Shown here one piece after another: positions 1-8,102 of a DNA stretch of 50,798 nt. Under the pieces are notes generated by a model. It was given only the letters and a program-made list of their open reading frames with translations, was not told the origin of the DNA and made no database searches. Both the position numbers and the translations under genes were made by a program. Within the stretch, counting starts at the first letter, position 1. Every line of letters begins with the position of its first letter. Source of the DNA: Bacteroidales bacterium UBA1182 (GTDB lineage: Bacteria > Bacteroidota > Bacteroidia > Bacteroidales > Bacteroidaceae); the NCBI GenBank assembly GCA_002310015.1, contig DBYQ01000003.1, positions 1 to 50,798 of the forward strand. The letters run 5' to 3'.

Positions 1-78
1 TTCACAAGCCCACGGGCGGCCATGGTTTCCGATACCGATACCTCAAAAGTTCTGTGCACCTTGGATTATTATCAATAG
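1..78 (+). CDS. Possible 3' end of an unidentified plus-strand gene (partial)
   Basis: Frame 1 is open from the first base to a TAG at 76-78, giving 25 residues that end in TLDYYQ. A gene entering from the left and converging on nadD would fit the spacing, since nadD ends at 111. The fragment is too short to assign to a family, and the open frame could be chance. A minus-strand ATG at 23 that runs off the window edge is an alternative reading. Confidence 0.3.
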   Translation, partial: FTSPRAAMVSDTDTSKVLCTLDYYQ

Positions 79-110
79 GGCACAGATAGAACCTTCCCTA
101 TTGCGCCCTT

Positions 111-689
111 TCAGCAATAGAGGTGAAGGTCCTCAATGGTTCTGGCAACTGATGCCGGGACAAATTCATTTATAGGGGTTCCGTCCTTTACCATTTGGCG
201 GATCTGCGTGGATGATATATCCATAAGCGGACAATCAAGAATGAAAACATTCTCTGATACGCTGTCTATCGGATAGTCTTTGCGGGGATAGACTATTATC
301 GGGTAGTTCTTAAGGATGAAATCAGCTTCTCTCCAGTTGTGGAACTTGACCCAGTTGTCAGCACCTATGGTGAGAATGAATTCACGGTCGGGGTAATCGG
401 CGCTTATATGACGTAAGGTGTTGGCTGTGTATGAGGGTTTGGGCAGATTGAACTCATAGTCCGATGCAAACACGTTCTCCATATCTTTGACAGATGCGGC
501 AACCATATCGTAGCGCAGCCTGTCATCGAGCAGTTTCTGGTCTGATTTCCAGGGGTTGCAGGGAGTCACCAACAACCAAACTTCATCAGCTAATCCCTGT
601 TCCAGCACGCTTTTGGCAATAGCCAGATGACCATTGTGCAGAGGGTTAAACGTACCTCCAAATAGTGCTGTCCTGATGGGTGCTGGCAT
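111..689 (-). CDS. nadD: Nicotinate-nucleotide adenylyltransferase
   Basis: Adenylates nicotinate mononucleotide to deamido-NAD in cytosolic NAD synthesis. The 192 residues match the family length. The nucleotidyltransferase signature GGTFNPLHNGH lies at residues 11-21, and the second motif SSTQIR is near residue 160, as expected for NadD/CoaD-type enzymes. It is the last gene of a yicC-gmk-nadD run on the minus strand, 12 nt after gmk, and has no promoter of its own that I can see. Nothing in the sequence is unusual. The family assignment is strong from the two motifs and the length. Confidence 0.96.
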   Translation of the reverse strand: MPAPIRTALFGGTFNPLHNGHLAIAKSVLEQGLADEVWLLVTPCNPWKSDQKLLDDRLRYDMVAASVKDMENVFASDYEFNLPKPSYTANTLRHISADYPDREFILTIGADNWVKFHNWREADFILKNYPIIVYPRKDYPIDSVSENVFILDCPLMDISSTQIRQMVKDGTPINEFVPASVARTIEDLHLYC

Positions 690-701
690 GGAATGGATTT
701 G

Positions 702-1271
702 TCAGATTTGCAGGAATGACTTGATAGTGGAGAGTGCTTTCTGCTGTGCCTCTTCAAGATTGTCATTTACTATTACAACGTCAAACTTGGGCGCAAAGGT
801 GAGTTCGTAGCTGGCCTTGGCCACGCGTTTGGCTATCATCTCAGCACTGTCTGTGCCGCGGAACTTGAGGCGGCGCTCCAACTCCTCTACCGATGGGGGC
901 TGGATGAATACGGAAAGAGCCTCATCACCGAAATATTCCTTGATGTTGCAGCCTCCAACCACATCTACGTCAAACACAACGTTCATGCCCTCGTTGAGGC
1001 GTTTCTCCACCTGCTCCTTAAGAGTGCCGTAGAAACAACCCTGATAAACCTCCTCATACTCCAGGAAATCACCTTTGGCAATGCGGGCGCGGAACTCATC
1101 GGTGGTAAGAAAGAAATATTCCACACCGTTCTTTTCTGTACCACGGGGCGCACGGCTGGTGGCCGATATGGAGAATACCATCTTGAGTTCAGGGTGGGTG
1201 AGCAGCCAGTTGACTATGGTTGACTTACCAGAGCCTGAGGGAGCTGAAAAAATCAAACATTTGCCGCGCAT
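702..1271 (-). CDS. gmk: Guanylate kinase
   Basis: Phosphorylates GMP to GDP in purine nucleotide metabolism. The P-loop SAPSGSGKST lies at residues 9-18, followed by the GMP-binding segment with SRAPR and GVEYFF. The 189 residues are typical. I chose the ATG at 1271, which starts MRGKCLIF two bases after the yicC stop. A GTG two codons upstream, at 1277, overlaps the yicC stop and is an alternative start. The tight coupling to yicC is common in many bacteria and suggests co-translation. Confidence 0.96.
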   Translation of the reverse strand: MRGKCLIFSAPSGSGKSTIVNWLLTHPELKMVFSISATSRAPRGTEKNGVEYFFLTTDEFRARIAKGDFLEYEEVYQGCFYGTLKEQVEKRLNEGMNVVFDVDVVGGCNIKEYFGDEALSVFIQPPSVEELERRLKFRGTDSAEMIAKRVAKASYELTFAPKFDVVIVNDNLEEAQQKALSTIKSFLQI

Positions 1272-1273
1272 AA

Positions 1274-2149
1274 TCACATCACGTTGAGAACCTGTTCCTT
1301 TATCTGTTCCAGCTCATCCTTCATGCGGACCACAATGTTCTGCATCTCGGCCTGGTTGCTCTTGCTGCCTAAGGTGTTGATCTCACGTCCCATCTCCTGA
1401 GCTATGAATCCTAACTTCTTGCCCTGTCCGTGACCCTCCTCAAGTGTCTTGATGAAGTAGTCCAGATGGTTTGTCAGGCGCTGTTTTTCCTCGCTTATGT
1501 CCAGTTTCTCGATGTAGAATATCATCTCCTGCTCAAAGCGGTTCTCATCATAGTTCTTACCAACGGCATCAATCATAGAGGTGCGCATACGCTCTTTTAT
1601 CTTGGCAACACGCTCTTTCTCATAAGGCTCTACAGATGCCAGCAGGGCCGATATGTTGGCAATCTTCTCGCGGAACTTCTTTTCCAGAGCCACACCCTCA
1701 GCCTTGCGGTAATCAACAAGGGCATTGATAGCCTGGTCAACGGCGGCCGATACAGCCTGCCACTCCTCATCGCTTACCTCTTCCTGCTGGTTGGTACTGA
1801 GTACCTCAGGCATGCGTAGGATGACAGGGAACAGATCTGCAGGCATAGGTGCGCCGGTCTGGTCCGCAACTGCCTTGATCTGCTCAAGATAACTCTTGAA
1901 TACAGGTATGTTTATTGCCTGTGCGCCCGATGTGGCTGCGGCATCAATGTAGAGTGCAAAATCAACCTTGCCGCGCTCTAAAGCCGCAGTGATGCGGGAG
2001 CGTATATCGAGTTCCTTGTCGCGGTAGGCGGGGATAATCTTGGTTGAGATATCCATTGCCTTGCTGTTGAGCGACTTGATTTCAACTATCACTTTCCTGT
2101 CTCCGGCCTGGGCCGTAGCCTTGCCGTAACCTGTCATTGACTGAATCAT
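1274..2149 (-). CDS. yicC: YicC family endoribonuclease-like protein
   Basis: A 291-residue member of the YicC family, recognised from the N-terminal MTGYGKA motif (residues 5-11) and a C-terminal half rich in charged helices, with EMGREINTLGSKS near the end. Family members have been linked to RNA turnover and stationary-phase survival; the exact role here is unknown. It is the first gene of the operon with gmk and nadD, as in many genomes. A TAATTTTG box at 2172-2179 on the minus strand fits its promoter, giving a short leader of about 15-20 nt. Confidence 0.93.
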   Translation of the reverse strand: MIQSMTGYGKATAQAGDRKVIVEIKSLNSKAMDISTKIIPAYRDKELDIRSRITAALERGKVDFALYIDAAATSGAQAINIPVFKSYLEQIKAVADQTGAPMPADLFPVILRMPEVLSTNQQEEVSDEEWQAVSAAVDQAINALVDYRKAEGVALEKKFREKIANISALLASVEPYEKERVAKIKERMRTSMIDAVGKNYDENRFEQEMIFYIEKLDISEEKQRLTNHLDYFIKTLEEGHGQGKKLGFIAQEMGREINTLGSKSNQAEMQNIVVRMKDELEQIKEQVLNVM

Positions 2150-2171
2150 ATTATGCTATAATATTTGAGTG

Positions 2172-2179
2172 CAAAATTA
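2172..2179 (-). promoter_or_regulatory. -7 box of the yicC-gmk-nadD promoter
   Basis: TAATTTTG on the minus strand exactly fits the Bacteroidetes TAnnTTTG consensus and lies 22 nt upstream of the yicC ATG. The -33 element is weak. Confidence 0.6.
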
Positions 2180-2200
2180 GTGAATTCCCGTAAAATATCA

Positions 2201-2208
2201 TATATTCG
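2201..2208 (+). promoter_or_regulatory. Candidate -7 box for the rubrerythrin gene
   Basis: TATATTCG differs from TAnnTTTG at one base and lies 39 nt upstream of the rubrerythrin ATG. It is divergent from the yicC box. Confidence 0.4.
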
Positions 2209-2247
2209 CAATCTGACCATTAACAAACCGATTAATACAGAAGGATT

Positions 2248-2802
2248 ATGAAAAAGAAATTTATCTGCACCGTATGTGGATATGTACATGAGGGAGATGA
2301 GGCACCAGAGCGCTGCCCACAGTGTAAGGCACCGAGAGAGAAGTTCAAGGAGTTAGTTGAGAACGGCGAATCACTACAGTTTGCCTGCGAGCATATTCTT
2401 GGCGATGGCCAGGTTGGATCGGCCGAGATGGTAAATGACCTGCGTATGCAGTTTAACGGCGAATGCAGTGAGGTAGGCATGTACCTTGCCATGAGCCGCC
2501 AGGCTGACCGCGAGGGATACCCCGAGGTAGCCGAGGCATTCAAGCGTTACGCCTTTGAGGAGGCTGAGCATGCAGCCAAGTTTGCAGAGCTTCTGGGTGA
2601 GGTTGTCTGGGATACCAAGACCAACCTTGAAAAACGTATGAAGGCTGAGCATGGTGCATGCGCCGGCAAGTTGGAGATTGCCAAGACTGCCAAGGCCCAG
2701 AACTGGGATGCCATCCACGATACCGTTCATGAGATGGCCAAGGATGAGGCCCGCCACGGTAAGGGATTCGAAGCTCTTTACAAACGTTATTTCGGCAAGT
2801 AA
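2248..2802 (+). CDS. Rubrerythrin with N-terminal rubredoxin domain
   Basis: A 184-residue peroxide-reducing di-iron protein of anaerobes. A rubredoxin-type iron site comes first (Cys7, Cys10, Cys23, Cys26, in CTVC and CPQC), followed by a ferritin-like four-helix domain with the metal-ligand motifs ECSEVGMY, EEAEHAAKF and DEARHGKGF. Classic rubrerythrin has the rubredoxin domain at the C-terminus, so this is the reverse order found in many anaerobes. It probably reduces H2O2 in the cytoplasm using electrons from a reduced flavoprotein. The gene is monocistronic, with its own promoter and a strong terminator at 2831-2877. Confidence 0.93.
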   Translation: MKKKFICTVCGYVHEGDEAPERCPQCKAPREKFKELVENGESLQFACEHILGDGQVGSAEMVNDLRMQFNGECSEVGMYLAMSRQADREGYPEVAEAFKRYAFEEAEHAAKFAELLGEVVWDTKTNLEKRMKAEHGACAGKLEIAKTAKAQNWDAIHDTVHEMAKDEARHGKGFEALYKRYFGK

Positions 2803-2830
2803 TTCCGGATTATAGACGTTAAAACAGGCT

Positions 2831-2877
2831 AAAGGCCGTATCTGGGAGGAAAATAGAGCCCGATACGGCCTTTTCCT
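2831..2877 (+). terminator. Intrinsic terminator after the rubrerythrin gene
   Basis: A 12-bp stem AAAGGCCGTATC (2831-2842) pairs with GATACGGCCTTT (2862-2873) and runs into a short T tract. It separates the rubrerythrin gene from the tsaB operon. Confidence 0.85.
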
Positions 2878-2892
2878 TTGGAAAAATATCCT

Positions 2893-2900
2893 TATTTTTG
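2893..2900 (+). promoter_or_regulatory. -7 box of the tsaB-murA-dxr operon
   Basis: TATTTTTG matches TAnnTTTG and is 25 nt upstream of the tsaB ATG, immediately after the rubrerythrin terminator. It is the only clear promoter seen for the following eight-gene run. Confidence 0.6.
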
Positions 2901-2925
2901 CAAGTTAATAGGGTGACTTCTTGAG

Positions 2926-3615
2926 ATGAGTGTAATTCTGCACATAGAGTCGGCTACTGACGGTTGTTCAGTGGCAGTGAGTGATGAAGGCCAGCTGGTG
3001 TTTGACAAGGCTGACCGTGAGGGACATAACAATGCCGTATCATTGGGCGTGCTGGTTGATGAGGCTCTTGCCCTGGTTGACAGCCGCGGGCTCAAACTGG
3101 ATGCTGTGGCAGTGAGTGAAGGCCCAGGTTCATATACCGGACTGCGCATAGGCGTTTCTATGGCCAAGGGAGTATGCTATGGCCGTGGGCTCAAGCTGAT
3201 ATCGGTTTCCACTCTCAAGCTGCTTTGCGTACAGCCGTTGTTAAGTCTTGAACTGCCGGATGACGCATTGCTCTGCCCAATGATTGATGCCCGCAGGATG
3301 GAGGTATATTCCGCTATCTATGACCGTGCACTCAATGAGGTGCGTGAGATTCGTGCAGACATCGTTGACGGGGATACTTACCGAGAGTTTCTTGATAAGC
3401 ATCCGGTATGGTTCATGGGTAACGGAGCGGCCAAGTGCCGTGAGACCATCAATCACCCCAATGCCCGTTTCCTGGATGATATCAACCCTGAGGCCCGATG
3501 GATGTTCCCGCTTGCCGAGCAGTCAATGAACCGTGAGGAGTTCCGTGATGTGGCCTACTTTGAACCCTATTATCTGAAAGATTTTATTGCTGTTAAACCT
3601 AAAAAACTGGTTTGA
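2926..3615 (+). CDS. tsaB: tRNA threonylcarbamoyladenosine biosynthesis protein TsaB
   Basis: Scaffold partner of TsaD in forming t6A at position 37 of tRNAs that read ANN codons. The 229-residue ASKHA-fold protein starts with LHIESATDGCSVAV and contains the family motif SEGPGSYTGLRIGVSMAKG around residues 64-82. It lacks the metal-binding histidines of TsaD, which fits TsaB. It is the first gene of a long operon with DUF4290 and murA, and its stop codon overlaps the next start by one base (TGATG). Confidence 0.94.
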   Translation: MSVILHIESATDGCSVAVSDEGQLVFDKADREGHNNAVSLGVLVDEALALVDSRGLKLDAVAVSEGPGSYTGLRIGVSMAKGVCYGRGLKLISVSTLKLLCVQPLLSLELPDDALLCPMIDARRMEVYSAIYDRALNEVREIRADIVDGDTYREFLDKHPVWFMGNGAAKCRETINHPNARFLDDINPEARWMFPLAEQSMNREEFRDVAYFEPYYLKDFIAVKPKKLV

Positions 3616-4217
3616 TGAACTACAATACCCAAAGAGAGAAGATGCCTATGCCCGAGTACGGACGTGCCGTACAGGAGATGGTGGAGTATGCAGTGACAAT
3701 ACCTGACCGTGCCGAGCGTCAGCACTGTGCCAATACCATCATCAACATTATGGGCAGCATGTTCCCCACATTGCGTGACGTGCCCGATTTCCAGGGCAAG
3801 CTGTGGGACCATCTGGCATTCATGTCGGATTATAAGCTTGACATTGACTATCCTTGTGAGATAACCCGCCTGGAGAAGACCCAGCAGAAACCGGAGCATA
3901 TTGATTATCCGGCAGGTGACATACGTTACCGTCATTACGGTCATATAGTACCGTCATTGATCAAGGTAGCAGTGGATATGCCTGAGGGTCCCGAGCGCAG
4001 CCAGCTGGTACGTCTGCTTGCAGTGCAGATGAAAAAGGACCTGATGACCTGGAACAAGGAGTTGGTCAGTGACGAGCGCATAGCCGCTGATATTGATTAC
4101 TTCTCACACGGACGCATCCGCCTTCAGGATGGTGACCTGGACGTACAGTTTGCACAAGCACCGCCGCAGCAGCGCGCTCAGCAGCACGGAAAGAAAAAGA
4201 ACAAACGCAGATATTGA
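3615..4217 (+). CDS. DUF4290 family protein
   Basis: A 200-residue conserved protein found mainly in Bacteroidetes and of unknown function. The start is the ATG at 3615, which shares its A with the tsaB stop. The sequence has no signal peptide or membrane segment and is probably cytosolic. It is rich in charged residues and ends in a basic tail, QQHGKKKNKRRY, that could bind nucleic acid (inference). It sits between tsaB and murA, an arrangement I believe is common in the phylum, and the 4-nt gap to murA implies co-expression. Confidence 0.85.
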   Translation: MNYNTQREKMPMPEYGRAVQEMVEYAVTIPDRAERQHCANTIINIMGSMFPTLRDVPDFQGKLWDHLAFMSDYKLDIDYPCEITRLEKTQQKPEHIDYPAGDIRYRHYGHIVPSLIKVAVDMPEGPERSQLVRLLAVQMKKDLMTWNKELVSDERIAADIDYFSHGRIRLQDGDLDVQFAQAPPQQRAQQHGKKKNKRRY

Positions 4218-4221
4218 AATT

Positions 4222-5529
4222 ATGCCGTCATTTCTGATAGAGGGAGGCCATAGCCTCAAGGGGGCCATACGTCCGCAGGGTGCCAAGAATGAGGTGCTCC
4301 AGATACTCTGTGCCGTTCTGCTTACGGCCGATGAGGTGACGGTGCAGAATGTTCCTGACATTCTTGATGTAAGGAACCTTATTGATATGCTGGCCCAGTT
4401 AGGAGTAAAGGTAACCAACATAGCTCCCGGATGCTGGGCATTCAAGGCAGATACCATAGACCGCAATTATGCAGAAAGCATGGACTTTGTGACTCGCAGC
4501 GCAGGTTTGCGCGGCTCTGTCATGCTGCTTGGTCCGCTGTTGGCCCGTCTGGGACATGCTACAGTAAGCAAGCCCGGAGGTGACAAGATAGGCCGCCGCC
4601 GTGTGGATACCCATATCAAGGGTTTCCAGGCGCTTGGTGCTACTTTCAGTCTCAATGAGGTTCGCGGTTATTATGAACTCAAGGCAGATTGTCTGCGCGG
4701 TAATTACATGCTGCTTGATGAGGCATCGGTTACAGGTACGGCCAATATCATTATGGCAGCCGTGATGGCTCAGGGCGATACCGTAATCTACAATGCCGCC
4801 TGTGAACCGTACGTACAGCAGTTGTGCCGTATGCTGGTGCGCATGGGTGCCCGCATTGAGGGTATCGGCAGCAACCGTCTTACCATTCACGGCGTAAAGG
4901 AACTGCATGGCACAAAACACAAGGTGCTGCCCGATATGATTGAGGTGGGCAGTTTCATCGGAATGGCTGCCATGACCGCCAGTGAGATAACCATCAAGGA
5001 TGTATCATACCAGAACCTGGGCATCATACCTGAGAGCTTTGCACGTCTGGGTATAAAGATGGAGCAGCGTGTTGATGACATATACATTCCTGCTCAGGAG
5101 CATTATCAGATAGAATCATTCATTGACGGCTCCATAATGACTTTGGCCGATGCACCTTGGCCGGGACTTACCCCAGACCTTCTGAGTGTGCTGCTTGTTA
5201 CAGCCACGCAGGCCAAGGGTAGTGTACTCATACATCAGAAGATGTTTGAGAGCCGCCTGTTCTTTGTGGATAACCTGATTGATATGGGTGCACAGGTGAT
5301 ACTCTGTGACCCGCACCGAGTGGTGGTGATAGGGCATGACCGCAACTTCCCGCTTCAGGCCCGCCGCATGTCATCGCCCGATATACGTGCCGGTATTGCT
5401 TTGCTTATAGCTGCAATGAGCGCAAACGGCACCAGCCGCATAGATAACATCGGTCAGATAGACCGCGGTTATCAGGATATTGACGGCCGACTGAATGCAC
5501 TAGGTGCAAAAATAACGAGAGTGGAGTGA
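4222..5529 (+). CDS. murA: UDP-N-acetylglucosamine 1-carboxyvinyltransferase (Asp-type active site)
   Basis: Catalyses the first committed step of peptidoglycan synthesis, transfer of enolpyruvate from PEP to UDP-GlcNAc. The start is ATG 4222 (MPSFLIEGGHSLKG), 4 nt after DUF4290, giving 435 residues; the frame stays open upstream to 4093, but that part overlaps DUF4290. Family motifs include PQGAKNEVL (residues 18-26), RSAGLRGSVMLLGPLLARLG, and VDTHIKGFQALGA. The active-site loop reads KPGGDKIG, with Asp121 (codon 4582-4584) where E. coli MurA has the fosfomycin-reactive Cys115. Asp at this position is known from other fosfomycin-insensitive MurA enzymes, so the enzyme is probably active but not alkylated by the drug. 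Confidence 0.96.
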   Translation: MPSFLIEGGHSLKGAIRPQGAKNEVLQILCAVLLTADEVTVQNVPDILDVRNLIDMLAQLGVKVTNIAPGCWAFKADTIDRNYAESMDFVTRSAGLRGSVMLLGPLLARLGHATVSKPGGDKIGRRRVDTHIKGFQALGATFSLNEVRGYYELKADCLRGNYMLLDEASVTGTANIIMAAVMAQGDTVIYNAACEPYVQQLCRMLVRMGARIEGIGSNRLTIHGVKELHGTKHKVLPDMIEVGSFIGMAAMTASEITIKDVSYQNLGIIPESFARLGIKMEQRVDDIYIPAQEHYQIESFIDGSIMTLADAPWPGLTPDLLSVLLVTATQAKGSVLIHQKMFESRLFFVDNLIDMGAQVILCDPHRVVVIGHDRNFPLQARRMSSPDIRAGIALLIAAMSANGTSRIDNIGQIDRGYQDIDGRLNALGAKITRVE

Positions 5530-5530
5530 T

Positions 5531-6049
5531 ATGATAGAACTGAGTGAGGTACAGAGGATAGGCACAATAGTCAAACCGCACGGAGTAGGCGGTGAGATGG
5601 CTGTGTCTGTACCCGCTTCACTCTGTTGGACAGATGATCTGGATTGTCTGGTCTGCTCGTTGGACGGTATTCTGGTGCCCTTCTTTTTAGAGTCAATCCG
5701 AGAGAAGAGCAGCACTGTCATACTGGTCAAGTTTGAGGGTTATGATACGGTCGAGGCTACCAGCCGTTTTATGGGCGTGACAGTATATATGCCACTCCGT
5801 TATGTGGCTGAGGGTGATGATGAGATTCCGTCATGGAGTTCTTTCCTTGATTGGAAAGTAGTTGATTCCAAGGCAGGAACGCTTGGTGCCGTACATGCCG
5901 TTGATGACAGTACACCCAATATCCTGTTCCTGGTACGTGACGGTGAGCGTGAGAGGATAATCCCGGCCAATGCAGAGTGGATTACCAAGGTGGACAGAAA
6001 AAACAGGACGTTGTATTATAAACTCCCTGAAGGGCTTGCAGAACTGTAG
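5531..6049 (+). CDS. rimM: Ribosome maturation factor RimM
   Basis: Assists assembly of the 30S head domain through ribosomal protein S19. The 172 residues begin with IGTIVKPHGVGGEMAV, the RimM N-terminal beta-barrel signature, and end with the PRC-barrel strand region IIPANAEWITKVD and LPEGL. The start ATG is two bases after the murA stop. It is often followed by rpsP or trmD elsewhere, but here it lies inside an envelope-synthesis operon, so its expression is probably linked to growth through shared transcription. Confidence 0.94.
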   Translation: MIELSEVQRIGTIVKPHGVGGEMAVSVPASLCWTDDLDCLVCSLDGILVPFFLESIREKSSTVILVKFEGYDTVEATSRFMGVTVYMPLRYVAEGDDEIPSWSSFLDWKVVDSKAGTLGAVHAVDDSTPNILFLVRDGERERIIPANAEWITKVDRKNRTLYYKLPEGLAEL

Positions 6050-6052
6050 AAT

Positions 6053-6937
6053 ATGAAGAGTATCCGTCAGAGACGTAAGGAAGCGGGGCGTAAGAGCCTG
6101 TTGCGCAGATTCGTTTACCTGTACAGGCTAACTGTGGTGAATGAGGATGAACAGCGCAGCGTGTTCCGCATGAGAATATCTCACTTTATTCTGACCCTTG
6201 CCGTTATTATCATAGCAGGGCTCGGCGCATGGTGCGGAATAGAGATATATCGGCACTCACCCAAGCAGAAAGGTACTACCCTTGAGGATTACAGGATAAG
6301 GCAGACCATTGTGAATGAGGCCTTGCGCATTGATTCACTTGAGCAGGTGTTTGAACTTCAGAACAGGTATGTATCGGTTTTACAGGATATAATATCCGGA
6401 GCCGTATCACTTGATACCGTATATTCTGTCGATTCTCTGGCACGGGTGCGCACTGAATTGCTGATGGAACGCACTGAGCGTGAGGAGAACTATATCAGGC
6501 AGTATGAGGAGGCGGAACGTTATAATATAACGTCTCAGTCCCAGCCTGTAAATGAGGTGCTTTCCATGAGTATGTTCCGTCCTACTGCAGGATTGGTTGC
6601 CAGCAGTTATAATGATCTTGACCAGCATCTTGGCGTTGATATTGCTGCCAGTCCCAACCAGAGTGTGGTGGCAGTGCTTGACGGAACAGTGCTTCTGGCA
6701 ACATATACGTCTGAGATGGGTTATACTATATGCATAGCCCATCCGGGAGAACTGATTTCAGTTTATAAGCATTGTGAGTCTCTGATTAAGAAATCAGGTG
6801 ACCGTGTCAAGCAGGGTGAGGTGATTGCGCTTGTCGGGCGCGGAAAGGACCATTCCAAGCAAGGCTCACATCTGCATTTTGAATTGTGGTATAAGGGTCA
6901 GCCTCTTGACCCCGAAAAATATATTTTGTTCCAGTGA
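6053..6937 (+). CDS. Membrane-anchored M23 family peptidase
   Basis: A 294-residue protein with a basic N-terminus, one transmembrane segment at about residues 44-66, a helical stretch at about 80-160 that may form a coiled coil, and a C-terminal M23 (LytM) domain. The zinc motifs are intact: HLGVD supplies the first His and Asp, and HLHFELW supplies the HxH. It may therefore be an active peptidoglycan endopeptidase outside the inner membrane, unlike degenerate EnvC-type regulators. It lies 3 nt after rimM, and its stop overlaps the dxr GTG start. Its position among murA and dxr fits wall remodelling during growth. Confidence 0.9.
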   Translation: MKSIRQRRKEAGRKSLLRRFVYLYRLTVVNEDEQRSVFRMRISHFILTLAVIIIAGLGAWCGIEIYRHSPKQKGTTLEDYRIRQTIVNEALRIDSLEQVFELQNRYVSVLQDIISGAVSLDTVYSVDSLARVRTELLMERTEREENYIRQYEEAERYNITSQSQPVNEVLSMSMFRPTAGLVASSYNDLDQHLGVDIAASPNQSVVAVLDGTVLLATYTSEMGYTICIAHPGELISVYKHCESLIKKSGDRVKQGEVIALVGRGKDHSKQGSHLHFELWYKGQPLDPEKYILFQ

Positions 6938-8082
6938 AACAGATAGCCATATTAGGTTCAACAGGTTCCATAGGAAGGCAGGCGCTTGATGTGATTGCCT
7001 CACATCCTGATGAATATGAGGTGTATGCGTTGACTGCCAATAACAGTGTCGATTTGCTTATAGAACAGGCCCTCAAGTTCAAGCCTGAGGCTGTGGTTAT
7101 AGCAAATGAGGCACACTATACTAAACTTCATGACGCATTGGCCGGCCACCCCGTCAAGGTATATGCCGGTACTGATGCTCTCAGTCAGGTGGTACAGGCT
7201 GATCCCATTGATATTGTCCTTGCTTCAATGGTGGGATTTGCAGGCTTGTGTCCTACGATAGAGGCCATTAAGGCAGGTAAGGTAATAGCTCTTGCCAATA
7301 AGGAGACTATGGTTGTGGCAGGTGAGCTTGTCACCTCATTGGCTATGCAATATAAGACTCCTATTTTGCCGGTTGATTCAGAGCATTCGGCCATATTCCA
7401 GTGCCTGAGCGGAGAGACTATGAATCCTGTGGAGAAGATACTGCTCACCGCCAGCGGCGGGCCGTTCCGCATACTTGGCAAGGAACAGCTCAGAACTGTC
7501 ACTAAGGCTCAGGCTCTTAAACATCCCAACTGGGATATGGGCGCCAAGATAACCATAGATTCCGCCTCAATGATGAACAAGGGTTTTGAGGTTATTGAGG
7601 CCAAGTGGCTGTTCGGTGTACCTTACAGCAAGATCCAAGTGGTGGTACATCCGCAGTCTGTGATCCATTCCATGGTGCAGTTTGCCGATGGTGCAGTCAA
7701 GGCTCAGCTCGGCGCTCCCGATATGCGTCTGCCCATACAGTACGCATTCTCATATCCGCGCCGTCTGCAGGCCGATTTCCCCAGGGTTGATTTTACCAAG
7801 TTGGGCACGCTCACTTTTGAGGAGCCTGATACGGAGCGTTTCCGTAATCTGGCACTCGCTTATCAGGCAATAGAACGCGGTGGCGATATGCCGTGCATAC
7901 TGAATGCTGCCAATGAGGTATGCGTAGCAGCATTCCTGCATGACCGTATAGGATTCCTTGAGATGAGTGATGTGATAGCAGAGACAATGGAGCGTGTGCC
8001 GTTCCGCCGGAAATCCACACTTGAGGAGTATATAGAAACCGATGCTGAGGCCCGCAGGGTTGCTGCATCACTTATAAAATAA
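6934..8082 (+). CDS. dxr: 1-deoxy-D-xylulose 5-phosphate reductoisomerase
   Basis: Makes 2-C-methyl-D-erythritol 4-phosphate, the second step of the MEP isoprenoid pathway, using NADPH. The 382 residues start at a GTG overlapping the M23 stop (GTGA), which places the NADPH-binding motif LGSTGSIGRQALD at residues 6-18. Other signatures are ALANKETMV, the metal and substrate segment PVDSEHSAIFQCL, and KITIDSASMMNKGFEVIEA. Undecaprenyl phosphate for the wall depends on this pathway, which may explain its grouping with murA. Confidence 0.96.
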   Translation: MKQIAILGSTGSIGRQALDVIASHPDEYEVYALTANNSVDLLIEQALKFKPEAVVIANEAHYTKLHDALAGHPVKVYAGTDALSQVVQADPIDIVLASMVGFAGLCPTIEAIKAGKVIALANKETMVVAGELVTSLAMQYKTPILPVDSEHSAIFQCLSGETMNPVEKILLTASGGPFRILGKEQLRTVTKAQALKHPNWDMGAKITIDSASMMNKGFEVIEAKWLFGVPYSKIQVVVHPQSVIHSMVQFADGAVKAQLGAPDMRLPIQYAFSYPRRLQADFPRVDFTKLGTLTFEEPDTERFRNLALAYQAIERGGDMPCILNAANEVCVAAFLHDRIGFLEMSDVIAETMERVPFRRKSTLEEYIETDAEARRVAASLIK

Positions 8083-8102
8083 ACTGTTTAAACAATATAG
8101 AT

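Noticed and set aside
4093..4221. Upstream in-frame extension of murA
   Set aside because: It overlaps the end of the DUF4290 gene in another frame, and the MurA family begins at MPSFLIEGGH, so ATG 4222 is the start.
4399..4920. A 173-codon minus-strand open frame inside murA
   Set aside because: It is antisense to conserved MurA motifs, with a composition typical of shadow frames.
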